The translations under genes were made by a program, and so were the position numbers. A DNA stretch of 34,451 bases from Flavobacterium sp. (GTDB taxonomy: Bacteria; Bacteroidota; Bacteroidia; Flavobacteriales; Flavobacteriaceae). This document shows, in pieces, positions 24,055 through 31,005 of this stretch. Location: contig JASLHL010000137.1 of the NCBI GenBank assembly GCA_030152225.1, positions 1 through 34,451 on the forward strand, read 5' to 3'. Under the pieces are notes generated by a model. It was given only the letters and a program-made list of their open reading frames with translations. It did no database searches and was not told the DNA's origin. How positions within the stretch are numbered: the first letter of the stretch is position 1; the number at the start of each line of letters is the position of its first letter.

Positions 24055-24285
24055 ATGGAATCAGAAGGTACAAATCGAAAAGTATTACAAAAAGGAGTTA
24101 AATACCTTGCTATTACACTGCCTTTATTGTTTCTTGGTCCAATTGTCATTCACAGTTCATTAAAAAATCAAGGCAATCCATTCTTTATCCCTGTCTTTGG
24201 TTTGGGATGTATCATGTGTTTGTCTGCCATGCTTTTACTTTTTAAAGGCATTAATACCATTATGAAATCATTATTTGGGAAATAA
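24055..24285 (+). CDS. Small membrane protein, DUF6095-like
   Basis: A 76-residue protein with two hydrophobic segments (about 18-33 and 44-64). The pattern K-G-x-K-Y-L-A-x-x-L-P-L-L-F-L-G-P-x-V-I and N-P-x-F-I-P-V-x-G-L-G matches my memory of DUF6095, found next to murQ in flavobacteria. Function is unknown. It starts 5 bp after murQ and 6 bp before the next gene, so it is part of the operon. Confidence 0.75.
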   Translation: MESEGTNRKVLQKGVKYLAITLPLLFLGPIVIHSSLKNQGNPFFIPVFGLGCIMCLSAMLLLFKGINTIMKSLFGK

Positions 24286-24291
24286 TTATCT

Positions 24292-24675
24292 ATGAAAACA
24301 AAACTATTTTATCTTTTACCTTGTTTTGCTTTATTCGCTTCTTGCTATCAACAAGAGCGCAACTGCGCTAATTTCCGCACAGGAAAATTTGAATTTGTCA
24401 CTGAAATAGACGGTGTTGAAAAACGATCTACTTTTATTCGCACAGCAGAATATGAGATTGAAGAATATGAAGGAAAAATAGATACTTCTAGCATTCGTTG
24501 GATCAATGATTGTGAGTTCATCCTGCAAAAAAAACATCCTAAAAACATGGCAGAGAAAAAAGCTGTGGGTATTAAAATCGTCACAACTGATGGAGATACT
24601 TGTGTTTTTGAGTATGGTCTAGTTGGTGATGCGCGAAAAGAACGTGGAAACCTTAAAAAAATTGGCGAACTTTAA
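24292..24675 (+). CDS. Small flavobacterial lipoprotein (relatives often mislabelled topoisomerase IV)
   Basis: A 127-residue lipoprotein: signal peptide with lipobox L-F-A-S-C, lipidated Cys at residue 18. The mature part is conserved in flavobacteria: R-N-C-A-N-F-R-T-G-K-F-E-F, then W-I-N-D-C-E-F-I-L-Q-K-K-H-P-K-N-M-A-E-K. Relatives are often annotated as DNA topoisomerase IV, which has no support here: there is no topoisomerase domain, and the protein is exported. It is in the murQ operon, 6 bp after the DUF6095 gene, and two cysteines in the mature part could form a disulfide. Function unknown. Confidence 0.75.
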   Translation: MKTKLFYLLPCFALFASCYQQERNCANFRTGKFEFVTEIDGVEKRSTFIRTAEYEIEEYEGKIDTSSIRWINDCEFILQKKHPKNMAEKKAVGIKIVTTDGDTCVFEYGLVGDARKERGNLKKIGEL

Positions 24676-24687
24676 TTGTTGCTCCTC

Positions 24688-25473
24688 ATGGAAGTTTTTT
24701 TAACAGCAGATGCCATTGTAGCGTTTATTACGCTAACTTTTTTAGAGATTGTCTTAGGAATAGACAATGTTATTTTTATTTCGATTGTAACGGGAAAACT
24801 CCCAGAAGAAAAAAGAAAAAAAGCAACCAAATTAGGGTTGTTTCTAGCCATGTTTATGCGAATAGGTTTACTATTTGCCATTACTTGGCTCATCAAAATG
24901 AAAGCCACGCTCTTTAGTGTCGATTGGGGTTGGTTTAGCGCTCACTTTAATGGTCAGGCCCTGATTTTATTAGCTGGAGGGATCTTTTTGATTTACAAAT
25001 CCACCAAGGAAATCCACGAAAAAGTAGCACATGTTCAAGTAGCTGAAGACATCAGTTCTACTCCCAATGCCAAACAAATTGCAACTAAATCTTTTGGAAA
25101 TATCCTGATTCAAATCCTATTGATTGACTTAATCTTCTCAGTAGATAGTATTCTAACAGCTGTAGGAATGACCAATGGAGTTGAAGGCGCCTTGTATATC
25201 ATGATTGCTGCCGTTATTGTTTCTGTTGCTGTAATGATGATTTTTGCAGTCCCTGTAGGAAACTTTGTCAACAACAACCCCTCTATTCAAATCTTAGCAT
25301 TATCCTTCTTAATCTTAATCGGATTTATGCTAACGACTGAAAGTATGCACTTATCTGATGCAAAACTAGCCGGACAAGATATTGGCGCGGTGCCAAAAGG
25401 TTATCTGTATTTTGCGATTGCCTTCTCTTTGGTTGTTGAGTTTATCAATATGCGCATTAGAAAGAAGAAATAA
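24688..25473 (+). CDS. TerC-family integral membrane protein
   Basis: A 261-residue membrane protein of the TerC family with about seven transmembrane helices. Conserved charged residues in the membrane are visible: L-E-I-V-L-G-I-D-N-V-I-F-I-S-I at the first helix and D-L-I-F-S-V-D-S-I-L-T-A-V-G-M in the middle, with a final S-L-V-V-E-F-I-N-M-R. TerC proteins were named for tellurite resistance; several are now known as manganese exporters that load exoenzymes, so metal export is the better guess. The start is the ATG at 24688; the TTG at 24676 abuts the preceding stop. It is the last gene of the murQ operon. Heptamer repeats begin 7 bp after its stop. Confidence 0.85.
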   Translation: MEVFLTADAIVAFITLTFLEIVLGIDNVIFISIVTGKLPEEKRKKATKLGLFLAMFMRIGLLFAITWLIKMKATLFSVDWGWFSAHFNGQALILLAGGIFLIYKSTKEIHEKVAHVQVAEDISSTPNAKQIATKSFGNILIQILLIDLIFSVDSILTAVGMTNGVEGALYIMIAAVIVSVAVMMIFAVPVGNFVNNNPSIQILALSFLILIGFMLTTESMHLSDAKLAGQDIGAVPKGYLYFAIAFSLVVEFINMRIRKKK

Positions 25474-25480
25474 TAGCCTG

Positions 25481-25571
25481 GTTATGGGAAATGGGAGATG
25501 AGAAATGGGAGATGAGAAATGGGAGATGAGAAATGGGAGATGGGAGATGGGAGATGGGTGGGAAATGGGAA
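25481..25571. repeat. Heptanucleotide array GARATGR directly after the TerC stop codon
   Basis: Eleven regular units from 25481: GTTATGG, then GAAATGG and GAGATGA alternating, ending in three GAGATGG. Two frayed units (GTGGGAA, ATGGGAA) continue to 25571. The array starts 7 bp after the stop at 25473. Frames through it give S-P-I-S-H-L-P type peptides, not genes. Confidence 0.9.
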
Positions 25572-25835
25572 ATCGTAGCGCAGCGCAAATTGAAGATTCA
25601 TCGAACACCGAAACAAATATAAACTAGGTGAGATAAATGAGAAATCGTAGCGCAGCGCAAATCGAAAATTCATCGAACACCAAAACTAATATGAACTAAG
25701 TGAGATATATTCATCAAACACCAAAAAAAATAAACCAATTGAGTTAAACCGAAACGAAGTGTAGGTTCATCGAACACCAGAACAAAATATAAGCTAGGTG
25801 AGATAAATGGGAGATGACCTGAAATAGGTACAAAA
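25569..25835. repeat. Four imperfect copies of a ~72-bp repeat
   Basis: The core TTCATCRAACACC occurs at 25597, 25669, 25710 and 25766. Copies 1 and 2 are full (72 bp apart) and share GAAATCGTAGCGCAGCGCAAAT before the core and ACTARGTGAGATA after it. Copy 3 is shortened (41 bp on), and copy 4 has a diverged left flank but the same right flank. It follows the heptamer array and precedes the terminator at 25842. No coding role is seen. Confidence 0.75.
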
Positions 25836-25841
25836 AGAAAT

Positions 25842-25880
25842 AAAAAAAGGATCAATCTTTACTAGATTGATCCTTTTTTT
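25842..25880. terminator. Bidirectional intrinsic terminator
   Basis: A 17-bp perfect stem (25842-25858 with 25864-25880, A7GGATCAATCT and its reverse complement), 5-nt loop, T runs on both strands. It sits between the converging TerC and TrmH genes. Confidence 0.88.
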
Positions 25881-25891
25881 ATACGGTATTT

Positions 25892-26590
25892 TTACTCTTC
25901 TCCCTTCTCTCCTCTCTCATCTCCAAAATAGCGTTCGGTAACGAAATCGATATCTTTGATTGTTTTTCTCGCCCAATCAATGCGTTTAGCAAGTAATTCT
26001 TCTTCAGACAGCTGCCAATTGACTTCGGATTCTCTCAAGCGAGTCGTTAAGCTTTGGATGATGATTGCCGCAGAAACAGAAATATTCAAACTTTCAGTGA
26101 ATCCCACCATGGGAATGGTAATAAAGTCATCCGCTTGTTCGATAATTTCGGGGGATAATCCTGATTTTTCTGTACCAAAAAAGATAGCAACAGGTTCTGA
26201 TAAATCAAATTTATCCAAACTTTGCGCTGTTCCATGTGGCGTTGTAGCAACTACTTTGTATCCTTTAGCCTTAACGGCGTCAATACAACCTTGTACGCTA
26301 TTGTAACGGTGAATATCCACCCATTTTTCTGCCCCTAAGGCAATTTGCTTATCAATTCGCTTTCCAAATTTTTGTTCAATAACATGAAGCCCCTGTACAC
26401 CAAAAACTTCACAACTACGCATCACCGCGCTAGTATTGTGCAATTGATACACATCTTCTGCTACAACAGTAATGTGATCTGTTCGGTTAGCTAAAACACT
26501 TTTAAATCGCTCTACTCGGTTCTCTGTCAAAAAAGTTTCTAAATAAGCTAAGTATTCCTCGTCTTGAAATAGCTTGTTTGAAATATTCAT
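25892..26590 (-). CDS. trmH: TrmH-family RNA 2'-O-methyltransferase
   Basis: A 232-residue SPOUT methyltransferase, most like TrmH, which methylates the 2'-OH of G18 in tRNA. Landmarks: the N-terminal F-L-T-E-N-R-V-E-R-F-K-S-V-L-A-N-R-T, the V-Y-Q-L-H-N-T-S-A-V-M-R-S-C-E-V-F-G motif 1, F-F-G-T-E-K-S-G-L-S-P-E motif 2, and the knot motif I-P-M-V-G-F-T-E-S-L-N-I-S-V-S-A-A. I take the ATG at 26590 (M-N-I-S-N-K); a TTG at 26611 is less likely. The charged C-terminus G-D-E-R-G-E-K-G-E-E is coded by a 4-unit heptamer repeat just before the stop. It is divergent from the sirtuin gene. Confidence 0.88.
   Translation of the reverse strand: MNISNKLFQDEEYLAYLETFLTENRVERFKSVLANRTDHITVVAEDVYQLHNTSAVMRSCEVFGVQGLHVIEQKFGKRIDKQIALGAEKWVDIHRYNSVQGCIDAVKAKGYKVVATTPHGTAQSLDKFDLSEPVAIFFGTEKSGLSPEIIEQADDFITIPMVGFTESLNISVSAAIIIQSLTTRLRESEVNWQLSEEELLAKRIDWARKTIKDIDFVTERYFGDERGEKGEE
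25897..25924. repeat. Four-unit heptamer repeat in the 3' end of trmH
   Basis: Units CTTCTCC, CTTCTCT, CCTCTCT, CATCTCC (on the sense strand GGAGATG, AGAGAGG, AGAGAAG, GGAGAAG). It ends 2 bp before the stop codon and codes the G-D-E-R-G-E-K-G-E tail. This is a weaker case than the long arrays, because the tract is also simply purine-rich. Confidence 0.55.
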
Positions 26591-26616
26591 TATATCTTTA
26601 GTTTTATTCAAAAATG

Positions 26617-26624
26617 CAAAGGTA
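26617..26624 (-). promoter_or_regulatory. -7 promoter element of trmH
   Basis: The minus strand reads TACCTTTG, an exact match to TAnnTTTG, about 27 bp before the ATG at 26590. The divergent sirtuin ATG is only 8 bp away on the other strand. Confidence 0.5.
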
Positions 26625-26632
26625 ACAATATT

Positions 26633-27334
26633 ATGGAAAAACGTTTAGTCGTACTTTCAGGAGCTGGAATGAGTGCAGAAAGTGGAATCAAAACCTTTAG
26701 AGATGCAGATGGACTATGGGAAGGACACGATATTATGGAAGTAGCTTCTCCTCAAGGTTGGGCGAAAAACAAAGCCAACGTATTACAATTTTACAACGAT
26801 AGACGTCGACAATTATTAACGTGTGAACCTAATGCCGCACATGAGGCTATTGCGGAACTACAACAACATTTTAGAACAACAGTAATCACTCAAAATGTAG
26901 ATGATTTACACGAACGCGCAGGGAGTAAAGACGTCATTCACTTACACGGTGAGTTACTCAAGGTGCGCAGTGAAATCAATGAGCATTTGGTATATCCTTG
27001 GACAACGGATCTTACAGCATCCGATCAAAACGAACAAGGACATACTTTGCGTCCGCATATTGTATGGTTTGGAGAAATGGTTCCCGAATTGGAACGCGCC
27101 ATTCCCTATGTAGAAGAAGCAGATGTGATTTTAATTATCGGAACGTCACTCCAAGTATATCCCGCAGCTTCCTTATTGGATTTTGCTAAATCTGAAGCTT
27201 TGGTTTACTACATCGACCTCCACCCTGCTTCGACCCAACACTTCAATCGCCAAATCGAAGTACTCGCTGAAAAAGCTTCTGTTGGTATGCAAAAAATTCA
27301 AAAATCTCTGATTGAATTCAGTCAAATCATATAA
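26633..27334 (+). CDS. Sir2-family NAD-dependent deacylase
   Basis: A 233-residue class III (SIRT5/CobB-like) sirtuin that removes acyl groups from lysines using NAD. Motifs: G-A-G-M-S-A-E-S-G-I-K-T-F-R-D-A-D-G-L-W at 10-29, T-Q-N-V-D-D-L-H-E-R-A-G at 86-97, catalytic His105 in H-L-H-G-E, and H-I-V-W-F-G-E-M-V-P-E at 142-152. Tyr54 and Arg57 are in the place of the SIRT5 Tyr102/Arg105 pair that favours succinyl and malonyl groups. The usual zinc-binding cysteines are absent: the region 107-140 has no Cys at all. A similar lack is common among flavobacterial sirtuins. Divergent from trmH; a strong terminator follows directly. Confidence 0.9.
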   Translation: MEKRLVVLSGAGMSAESGIKTFRDADGLWEGHDIMEVASPQGWAKNKANVLQFYNDRRRQLLTCEPNAAHEAIAELQQHFRTTVITQNVDDLHERAGSKDVIHLHGELLKVRSEINEHLVYPWTTDLTASDQNEQGHTLRPHIVWFGEMVPELERAIPYVEEADVILIIGTSLQVYPAASLLDFAKSEALVYYIDLHPASTQHFNRQIEVLAEKASVGMQKIQKSLIEFSQII

Positions 27335-27372
27335 AAAAATAAGGGTATTCTTTTAGAACACCCTTATTTTTT
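27334..27372. terminator. Bidirectional intrinsic terminator
   Basis: A6TAAGGGT (27334-27346) pairs with ACCCTTAT6 (27360-27372), with an inner TTC/GAA pairing. It begins at the last base of the sirtuin stop codon and ends 5 bp from the stop of the converging small membrane protein. Confidence 0.85.
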
Positions 27373-27377
27373 ATCCT

Positions 27378-27611
27378 TTAGTTTAAGACTTTTGCGCCTT
27401 TTAGAAAAATCCATGACACACAGATTTTATCTCCTTCATCCGTTTTAAAAACTTTAAATTGTGGAGCGAAAACCGTTGCTATACCAGCACTCACTAGTGG
27501 GAGCCAGATGCCCGATAAATCGGTAAAATACATCAGTCCTACTCGTGCTAAAAGAAACAAGATCGCAAAACTCACAAATTGTAACAGTAATGTTTTAGTT
27601 CCTGCACTCAT
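27378..27611 (-). CDS. Small hypothetical membrane protein
   Basis: A 77-residue protein with two hydrophobic segments (about 8-27 and 34-47) and a soluble C-terminal third ending in V-S-W-I-F-L-K-G-A-K-V-L-N. I do not recognise the family by number, though small proteins like it are common in flavobacteria. It starts 6 bp after the stop of the THUMP methyltransferase gene and is probably cotranscribed with it. Confidence 0.65.
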   Translation of the reverse strand: MSAGTKTLLLQFVSFAILFLLARVGLMYFTDLSGIWLPLVSAGIATVFAPQFKVFKTDEGDKICVSWIFLKGAKVLN

Positions 27612-27617
27612 CGTTTT

Positions 27618-28778
27618 TTAATTTTGATTTATATATTTTCCTTTTTTACTTCCTTCGTAAAGATCGTATTTCGCTAAACGCGCTTCTAATTTACCATTAA
27701 ATAATTTAATCTTTCTCGAAGGACGTAAACCTACGTATTTCAATGCCTCGATATTAGCCGTGATAAACCACGCTTCTGTTCCAGGATATCCTTGCTTTAG
27801 GGTATCACCTATTTCGCGATAAAAACGCTCTAAATTGATATCCAAACGCTCGCCATACGGTGGATTAAAAACCATATGCAAGGGTCCTTCTACCTCTTTA
27901 GACGTATCAAAAAAGTTTAGATTCTCCACTTTGATATATTCTTCCAAGTTGGCATTTCGCACGTTGTCCATTGCTTTCATCACCGCAGAAGGCGCTTTAT
28001 CATATCCTTGAATGGTATAGTGGAACTCGCGTATGCGCTTCAATAGTGACCCCTGGATTACCTCGAACAAATCCGCATCCCAATCGTTCCAACGTTCAAA
28101 AGCGAACTCTTTTCGATTGATATTGGCCGGAATATTGCAAGCTATCATTGCTGCTTCAATCAAAAGCGTTCCTGAACCACACATCGGATCCATGAAGTGA
28201 CTCCTTCCATCCCATCCAGATAGTAAGAGCATTCCTGCCGCTAATACCTCGTTAATTGGCGCAATATTCGTTGCTGTTTTATATCCTCTTTGGTGCAAAG
28301 AAGCTCCTGAAGAATCCAAAGAAACAGTACACATATCGCGTTGAATGTGTACGTTGATACGCAAATCTGGATAGTCTTTGTCTACATTTGGACGTTTGCC
28401 ATATTTATCTCTAAACTGATCGACAATCGCGTCTTTCGCTTTTAAGGAAACAAATAAGCTGTTGTTAAACTGATCGGAGAATACAGTCGAATCAATAGCA
28501 AAAGATTGATGTGCACTTAAATATTTGCTCCAATCAATACTTTGGATTCCCTTATACAGATTGTTTTCATTGTAAACAGCAAATTGCTTAATCGGAACTA
28601 AAATTTTTAATGCAGTACGCAAAGCTAAATTCGCCTTATATAAAAATCCTTTATCTCCTTCAAAACTCACCATACGAGTTCCTTCCTTCACTTTCGTCGC
28701 TCCTAAAAGCTGTAGTTCTTTTGCCAAAACCTCTTCTAAACCGAACAAAGTCTTAGCAACCATTTTAAAATTTTCCAT
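27618..28778 (-). CDS. THUMP-domain 23S rRNA/RNA guanine N2-methyltransferase
   Basis: A 386-residue cytoplasmic RNA methyltransferase similar to the RlmL half of E. coli RlmKL (m2G2445 of 23S rRNA). The N-terminal ~160 residues are the ferredoxin-like and THUMP region (F-G-L-E-E-V-L-A-K-E-L). Then comes the Rossmann SAM domain with D-P-M-C-G-S-G-T-L-L-I-E-A at 197-209, Q-G-Y-D-K-A-P at 257-263, and the catalytic N-P-P-Y-G-E-R-L at 305-312. The exact base is inferred from the family. Divergent from the methyltransferase at 28874, with paired -7 elements between them. Confidence 0.88.
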   Translation of the reverse strand: MENFKMVAKTLFGLEEVLAKELQLLGATKVKEGTRMVSFEGDKGFLYKANLALRTALKILVPIKQFAVYNENNLYKGIQSIDWSKYLSAHQSFAIDSTVFSDQFNNSLFVSLKAKDAIVDQFRDKYGKRPNVDKDYPDLRINVHIQRDMCTVSLDSSGASLHQRGYKTATNIAPINEVLAAGMLLLSGWDGRSHFMDPMCGSGTLLIEAAMIACNIPANINRKEFAFERWNDWDADLFEVIQGSLLKRIREFHYTIQGYDKAPSAVMKAMDNVRNANLEEYIKVENLNFFDTSKEVEGPLHMVFNPPYGERLDINLERFYREIGDTLKQGYPGTEAWFITANIEALKYVGLRPSRKIKLFNGKLEARLAKYDLYEGSKKGKYINQN

Positions 28779-28825
28779 TTTTTTATATCGCTATAAGGAA
28801 TAATTGCATTCGTTATCCAAATGTG

Positions 28826-28833
28826 CAAAAATA
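28826..28833 (-). promoter_or_regulatory. -7 element of the THUMP methyltransferase gene
   Basis: The minus strand reads TATTTTTG, an exact match to TAnnTTTG, about 48 bp before the ATG at 28778. Confidence 0.5.
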
Positions 28834-28836
28834 AAG

Positions 28837-28844
28837 TAAATTTG
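28837..28844 (+). promoter_or_regulatory. -7 element of the methyltransferase-ZIP operon
   Basis: TAAATTTG, an exact match to TAnnTTTG, 29 bp before the ATG at 28874. It is only 3 bp from the divergent -7 element, so the two promoters overlap and should compete. Confidence 0.55.
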
Positions 28845-28873
28845 CAAGCTAATAAAAGATTTAATTTAAAACT

Positions 28874-29605
28874 ATGTCTGAACAAAAGAAAGCTTGGTAC
28901 GCATCGTGGTTTGATACCCCTTATTATCACATCTTGTATAAGGATAGAGATTATGATGAAGCACAACTTTTTATAGATAACCTTACCCACTATTTAAACT
29001 TAGCTGAGGATTCAACTATTTTAGATTTAGCTTGTGGTAAAGGTCGCCATGCCATTTATCTCAACAGCTTAGGCTATGATGTGGTCGGAGCAGATTTATC
29101 AGCTAACAGTATTGAAGTAGCTAAAACATTTGAAAATGAAAAGCTACACTTTGAGGTACACGATATGCGTGAGCCTTTAGAAAAAAAATACGACGCTATT
29201 TTCAACTTATTCACCAGTTTTGGTTATTTTAGTGAACCCGAAGATAATATCAAAGCACTAAAAGCAATCCACAACAGCTTATCTGACTATGGTCTAGCGG
29301 TAATTGACTTTATGAATGTCAATAAAGTAATTGCAAATTTAGTTCCTGTGGAAGTAAAAACAGTGGAAGGCATTGAATTTCATCTCGAACGAAGAGTAGA
29401 AAACGGATACATTTATAAAGATATTCGCTTTCATGCTGATGGAGAAGACCATGCTTATACAGAAAAAGTAAAGGCATTCACACTAGAAGATTTTGAAGCA
29501 ATGATGAATGAAAATGACATTTACTTACTTGATATCTTTGGTGATTATAAATTAAGAAAATTCTATCCGAACGAATCTGATCGATTAATCATGATCTTTA
29601 AATAA
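28874..29605 (+). CDS. Class I SAM-dependent methyltransferase
   Basis: A 243-residue small-molecule-type methyltransferase. SAM site: I-L-D-L-A-C-G-K-G-R-H-A-I-Y-L near residues 48-62, then V-V-G-A-D-L-S-A-N-S-I at 70-80, and F-N-L-F-T-S-F-G-Y-F after it. The N-terminal W-F-D-T-P-Y-Y-H-I-L-Y-K-D-R-D-Y-D-E-A is well conserved in a Bacteroidetes group whose substrate I do not know. It is cotranscribed with the ZIP transporter gene 4 bp downstream. Confidence 0.85.
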   Translation: MSEQKKAWYASWFDTPYYHILYKDRDYDEAQLFIDNLTHYLNLAEDSTILDLACGKGRHAIYLNSLGYDVVGADLSANSIEVAKTFENEKLHFEVHDMREPLEKKYDAIFNLFTSFGYFSEPEDNIKALKAIHNSLSDYGLAVIDFMNVNKVIANLVPVEVKTVEGIEFHLERRVENGYIYKDIRFHADGEDHAYTEKVKAFTLEDFEAMMNENDIYLLDIFGDYKLRKFYPNESDRLIMIFK

Positions 29606-29609
29606 GTCG

Positions 29610-30347
29610 ATGGCGTATATAGTACCCTTACTAGCTGTAATTATTGGATATTTAATTGCACTACTTATTCAACCCAAGAACAAAAAACACATCAAACTCT
29701 TGATGGCGTTTAGTGGTTCTTTCTTGCTTACAATTACAGTAACCCACTTGCTACCTGATGTTTATCAAGCCGCAATGGGAGATCTTGTTACAACAGCTGG
29801 GGAACACCTTCACGACCACGACCACAGCCATGACCATAGTGGAGCTGCTCGAATTGGGTTTTTCATCATGGTGGGTATTGTATTCCAGATTATTTTAGAA
29901 TATTTCTCTAAAGGCGCTGAACATGGACATGTACATGGACACGAAAAACTAGAACGCATCCCTTGGTTGTTGTTCATCAGTTTGTGTATTCATGCCTTTT
30001 TTGAGGGAATGCCCATCAGTCAGCACAATGAATTAGCTATAGGCATCGGAATTCATCATCTGCCCATTGCCATTATTTTAACGGCATTTTTTATCAATGC
30101 CCAAATGAATAAAAAAATGGTATTTGTATTTATGATGCTCTTTTCCATTATGACGCCTTTAGGTACTTTGATTTCAAGTAGCATTCCTGTATTAAGTACC
30201 TATTATGCAGAAATATCGGCAGTGGTAGTCGGAATCTTATTCCACATTTCTTCAACCATCATCTTTGAAAGCAATGAAGATCACAAATTCAATATCAATA
30301 AATTAATAGCGATACTACTTGGAGTAGTCGCTGCTTATTTCATATAA
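29610..30347 (+). CDS. ZIP-family divalent metal transporter
   Basis: A 245-residue inner-membrane transporter of the ZIP family (zinc, iron or manganese uptake), with about eight transmembrane helices. Between helices there are two histidine-rich loops typical of ZIPs: H-L-H-D-H-D-H-S-H-D-H at about 66-76 and H-G-H-V-H-G-H at 105-111. The metal-site helix I-H-A-F-F-E-G-M-P-I carries the H-x-x-x-E pair (His128, Glu132); a second helix has G-I-H-H-L-P. A perfect terminator begins at its stop codon. Gene order with a methyltransferase does not reveal the metal. Confidence 0.88.
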   Translation: MAYIVPLLAVIIGYLIALLIQPKNKKHIKLLMAFSGSFLLTITVTHLLPDVYQAAMGDLVTTAGEHLHDHDHSHDHSGAARIGFFIMVGIVFQIILEYFSKGAEHGHVHGHEKLERIPWLLFISLCIHAFFEGMPISQHNELAIGIGIHHLPIAIILTAFFINAQMNKKMVFVFMMLFSIMTPLGTLISSSIPVLSTYYAEISAVVVGILFHISSTIIFESNEDHKFNINKLIAILLGVVAAYFI

Positions 30348-30375
30348 AAAGTCGGAAGGTTTCTTCCGACTTTTT
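30346..30375 (+). terminator. Intrinsic terminator after the ZIP gene
   Basis: A5GTCGGAAG (30346-30358), loop GTTT, CTTCCGACT5 (30363-30375): a perfect 13-bp stem with a T run, overlapping the end of the stop codon. Confidence 0.88.
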
Positions 30376-30449
30376 GTTCGTATTCAATTTATTTTAGCGA
30401 TTTAAAAAAACCAGCTGACAACCATATAAATCATTTGGTTTGTTTTTAG

Positions 30450-30457
30450 TATTTTTG
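30450..30457 (+). promoter_or_regulatory. -7 element of the DUF6452-DUF6048 pair
   Basis: TATTTTTG, an exact match to TAnnTTTG, 32 bp before the ATG at 30490. No clear -33 element is seen. Confidence 0.45.
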
Positions 30458-30489
30458 ATGCTGTTACTATTTGTTAGACTTATTCGTTT

Positions 30490-31005
30490 ATGAAAAAAAT
30501 AATGATTATCACTTCTTTTTTATGCTTAGCTGCTTTGGTATTTGTGGCTTGCGAAAAAGATGATATATGCGGTAAAACGGAACCGACAACCCCTCAATAT
30601 AAAATCGAGTTTTTTGATTATGAAGATCAAGTAATTAAAAAAACTGGATTGGTTGAGGCGTATGCAGTGGGTATCCAAGATACGATAAGAAGTACGGGAA
30701 ATACCCTGTTACTTCCGTTGCGTTTGGATCAACAACAAACAGATTGGGTCTTACAAATTACAGAAGTAAAGGATAAGGAAACGCTGATTCAACGCGATAC
30801 ACTTACCCTAAAATACAACGTAAATACCCATTACTTAAATAAAGCTTGTGGATATGTCTCTACGTTTTCTTTAGTACAAGATGGTAGCTCACCTCAACTT
30901 AATGGAAAAGCCAATACAACCAAAGGCAATTGGATTAAATTATATATAACAGAAACAAACGAAATAGAAGATGCAGAGCAAACTCATTTTAACATATATT
31001 ACTAG
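30490..31005 (+). CDS. DUF6452-like lipoprotein
   Basis: A 171-residue lipoprotein. The lipobox is V-F-V-A-C with Cys at residue 21, directly followed by E-K-D-D-I-C, again an acidic stretch after the lipidated Cys. The family pattern is visible: P-x-Y-K-I-E-F-F-D, a central L-L-L-P-L-R-L-D, and near the C-terminus A-C-G-Y-V-S-T-F, W-I-K-L-Y-I-T-E-T-N-E-I-E-D-A-E-Q-T-H-F-N-I-Y. Function unknown. The end overlaps the next gene by 35 bp in another frame, so the two are translationally coupled. In my recollection this pair occurs together in many flavobacteria. Confidence 0.75.
   Translation: MKKIMIITSFLCLAALVFVACEKDDICGKTEPTTPQYKIEFFDYEDQVIKKTGLVEAYAVGIQDTIRSTGNTLLLPLRLDQQQTDWVLQITEVKDKETLIQRDTLTLKYNVNTHYLNKACGYVSTFSLVQDGSSPQLNGKANTTKGNWIKLYITETNEIEDAEQTHFNIYY

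Noticed and set aside
24292..24675. DNA topoisomerase IV
   Set aside because: The label is common for relatives, but the protein is a 127-residue exported lipoprotein with no topoisomerase domain.
25366..25855. Minus-strand open frames of 61-80 codons in the 25.5-25.8 kb repeats
   Set aside because: They are translations of the heptamer array and the 72-bp repeats (S-P-I-S-H-L-P and R-F-A-L-R-Y-D-F runs), with no family similarity.
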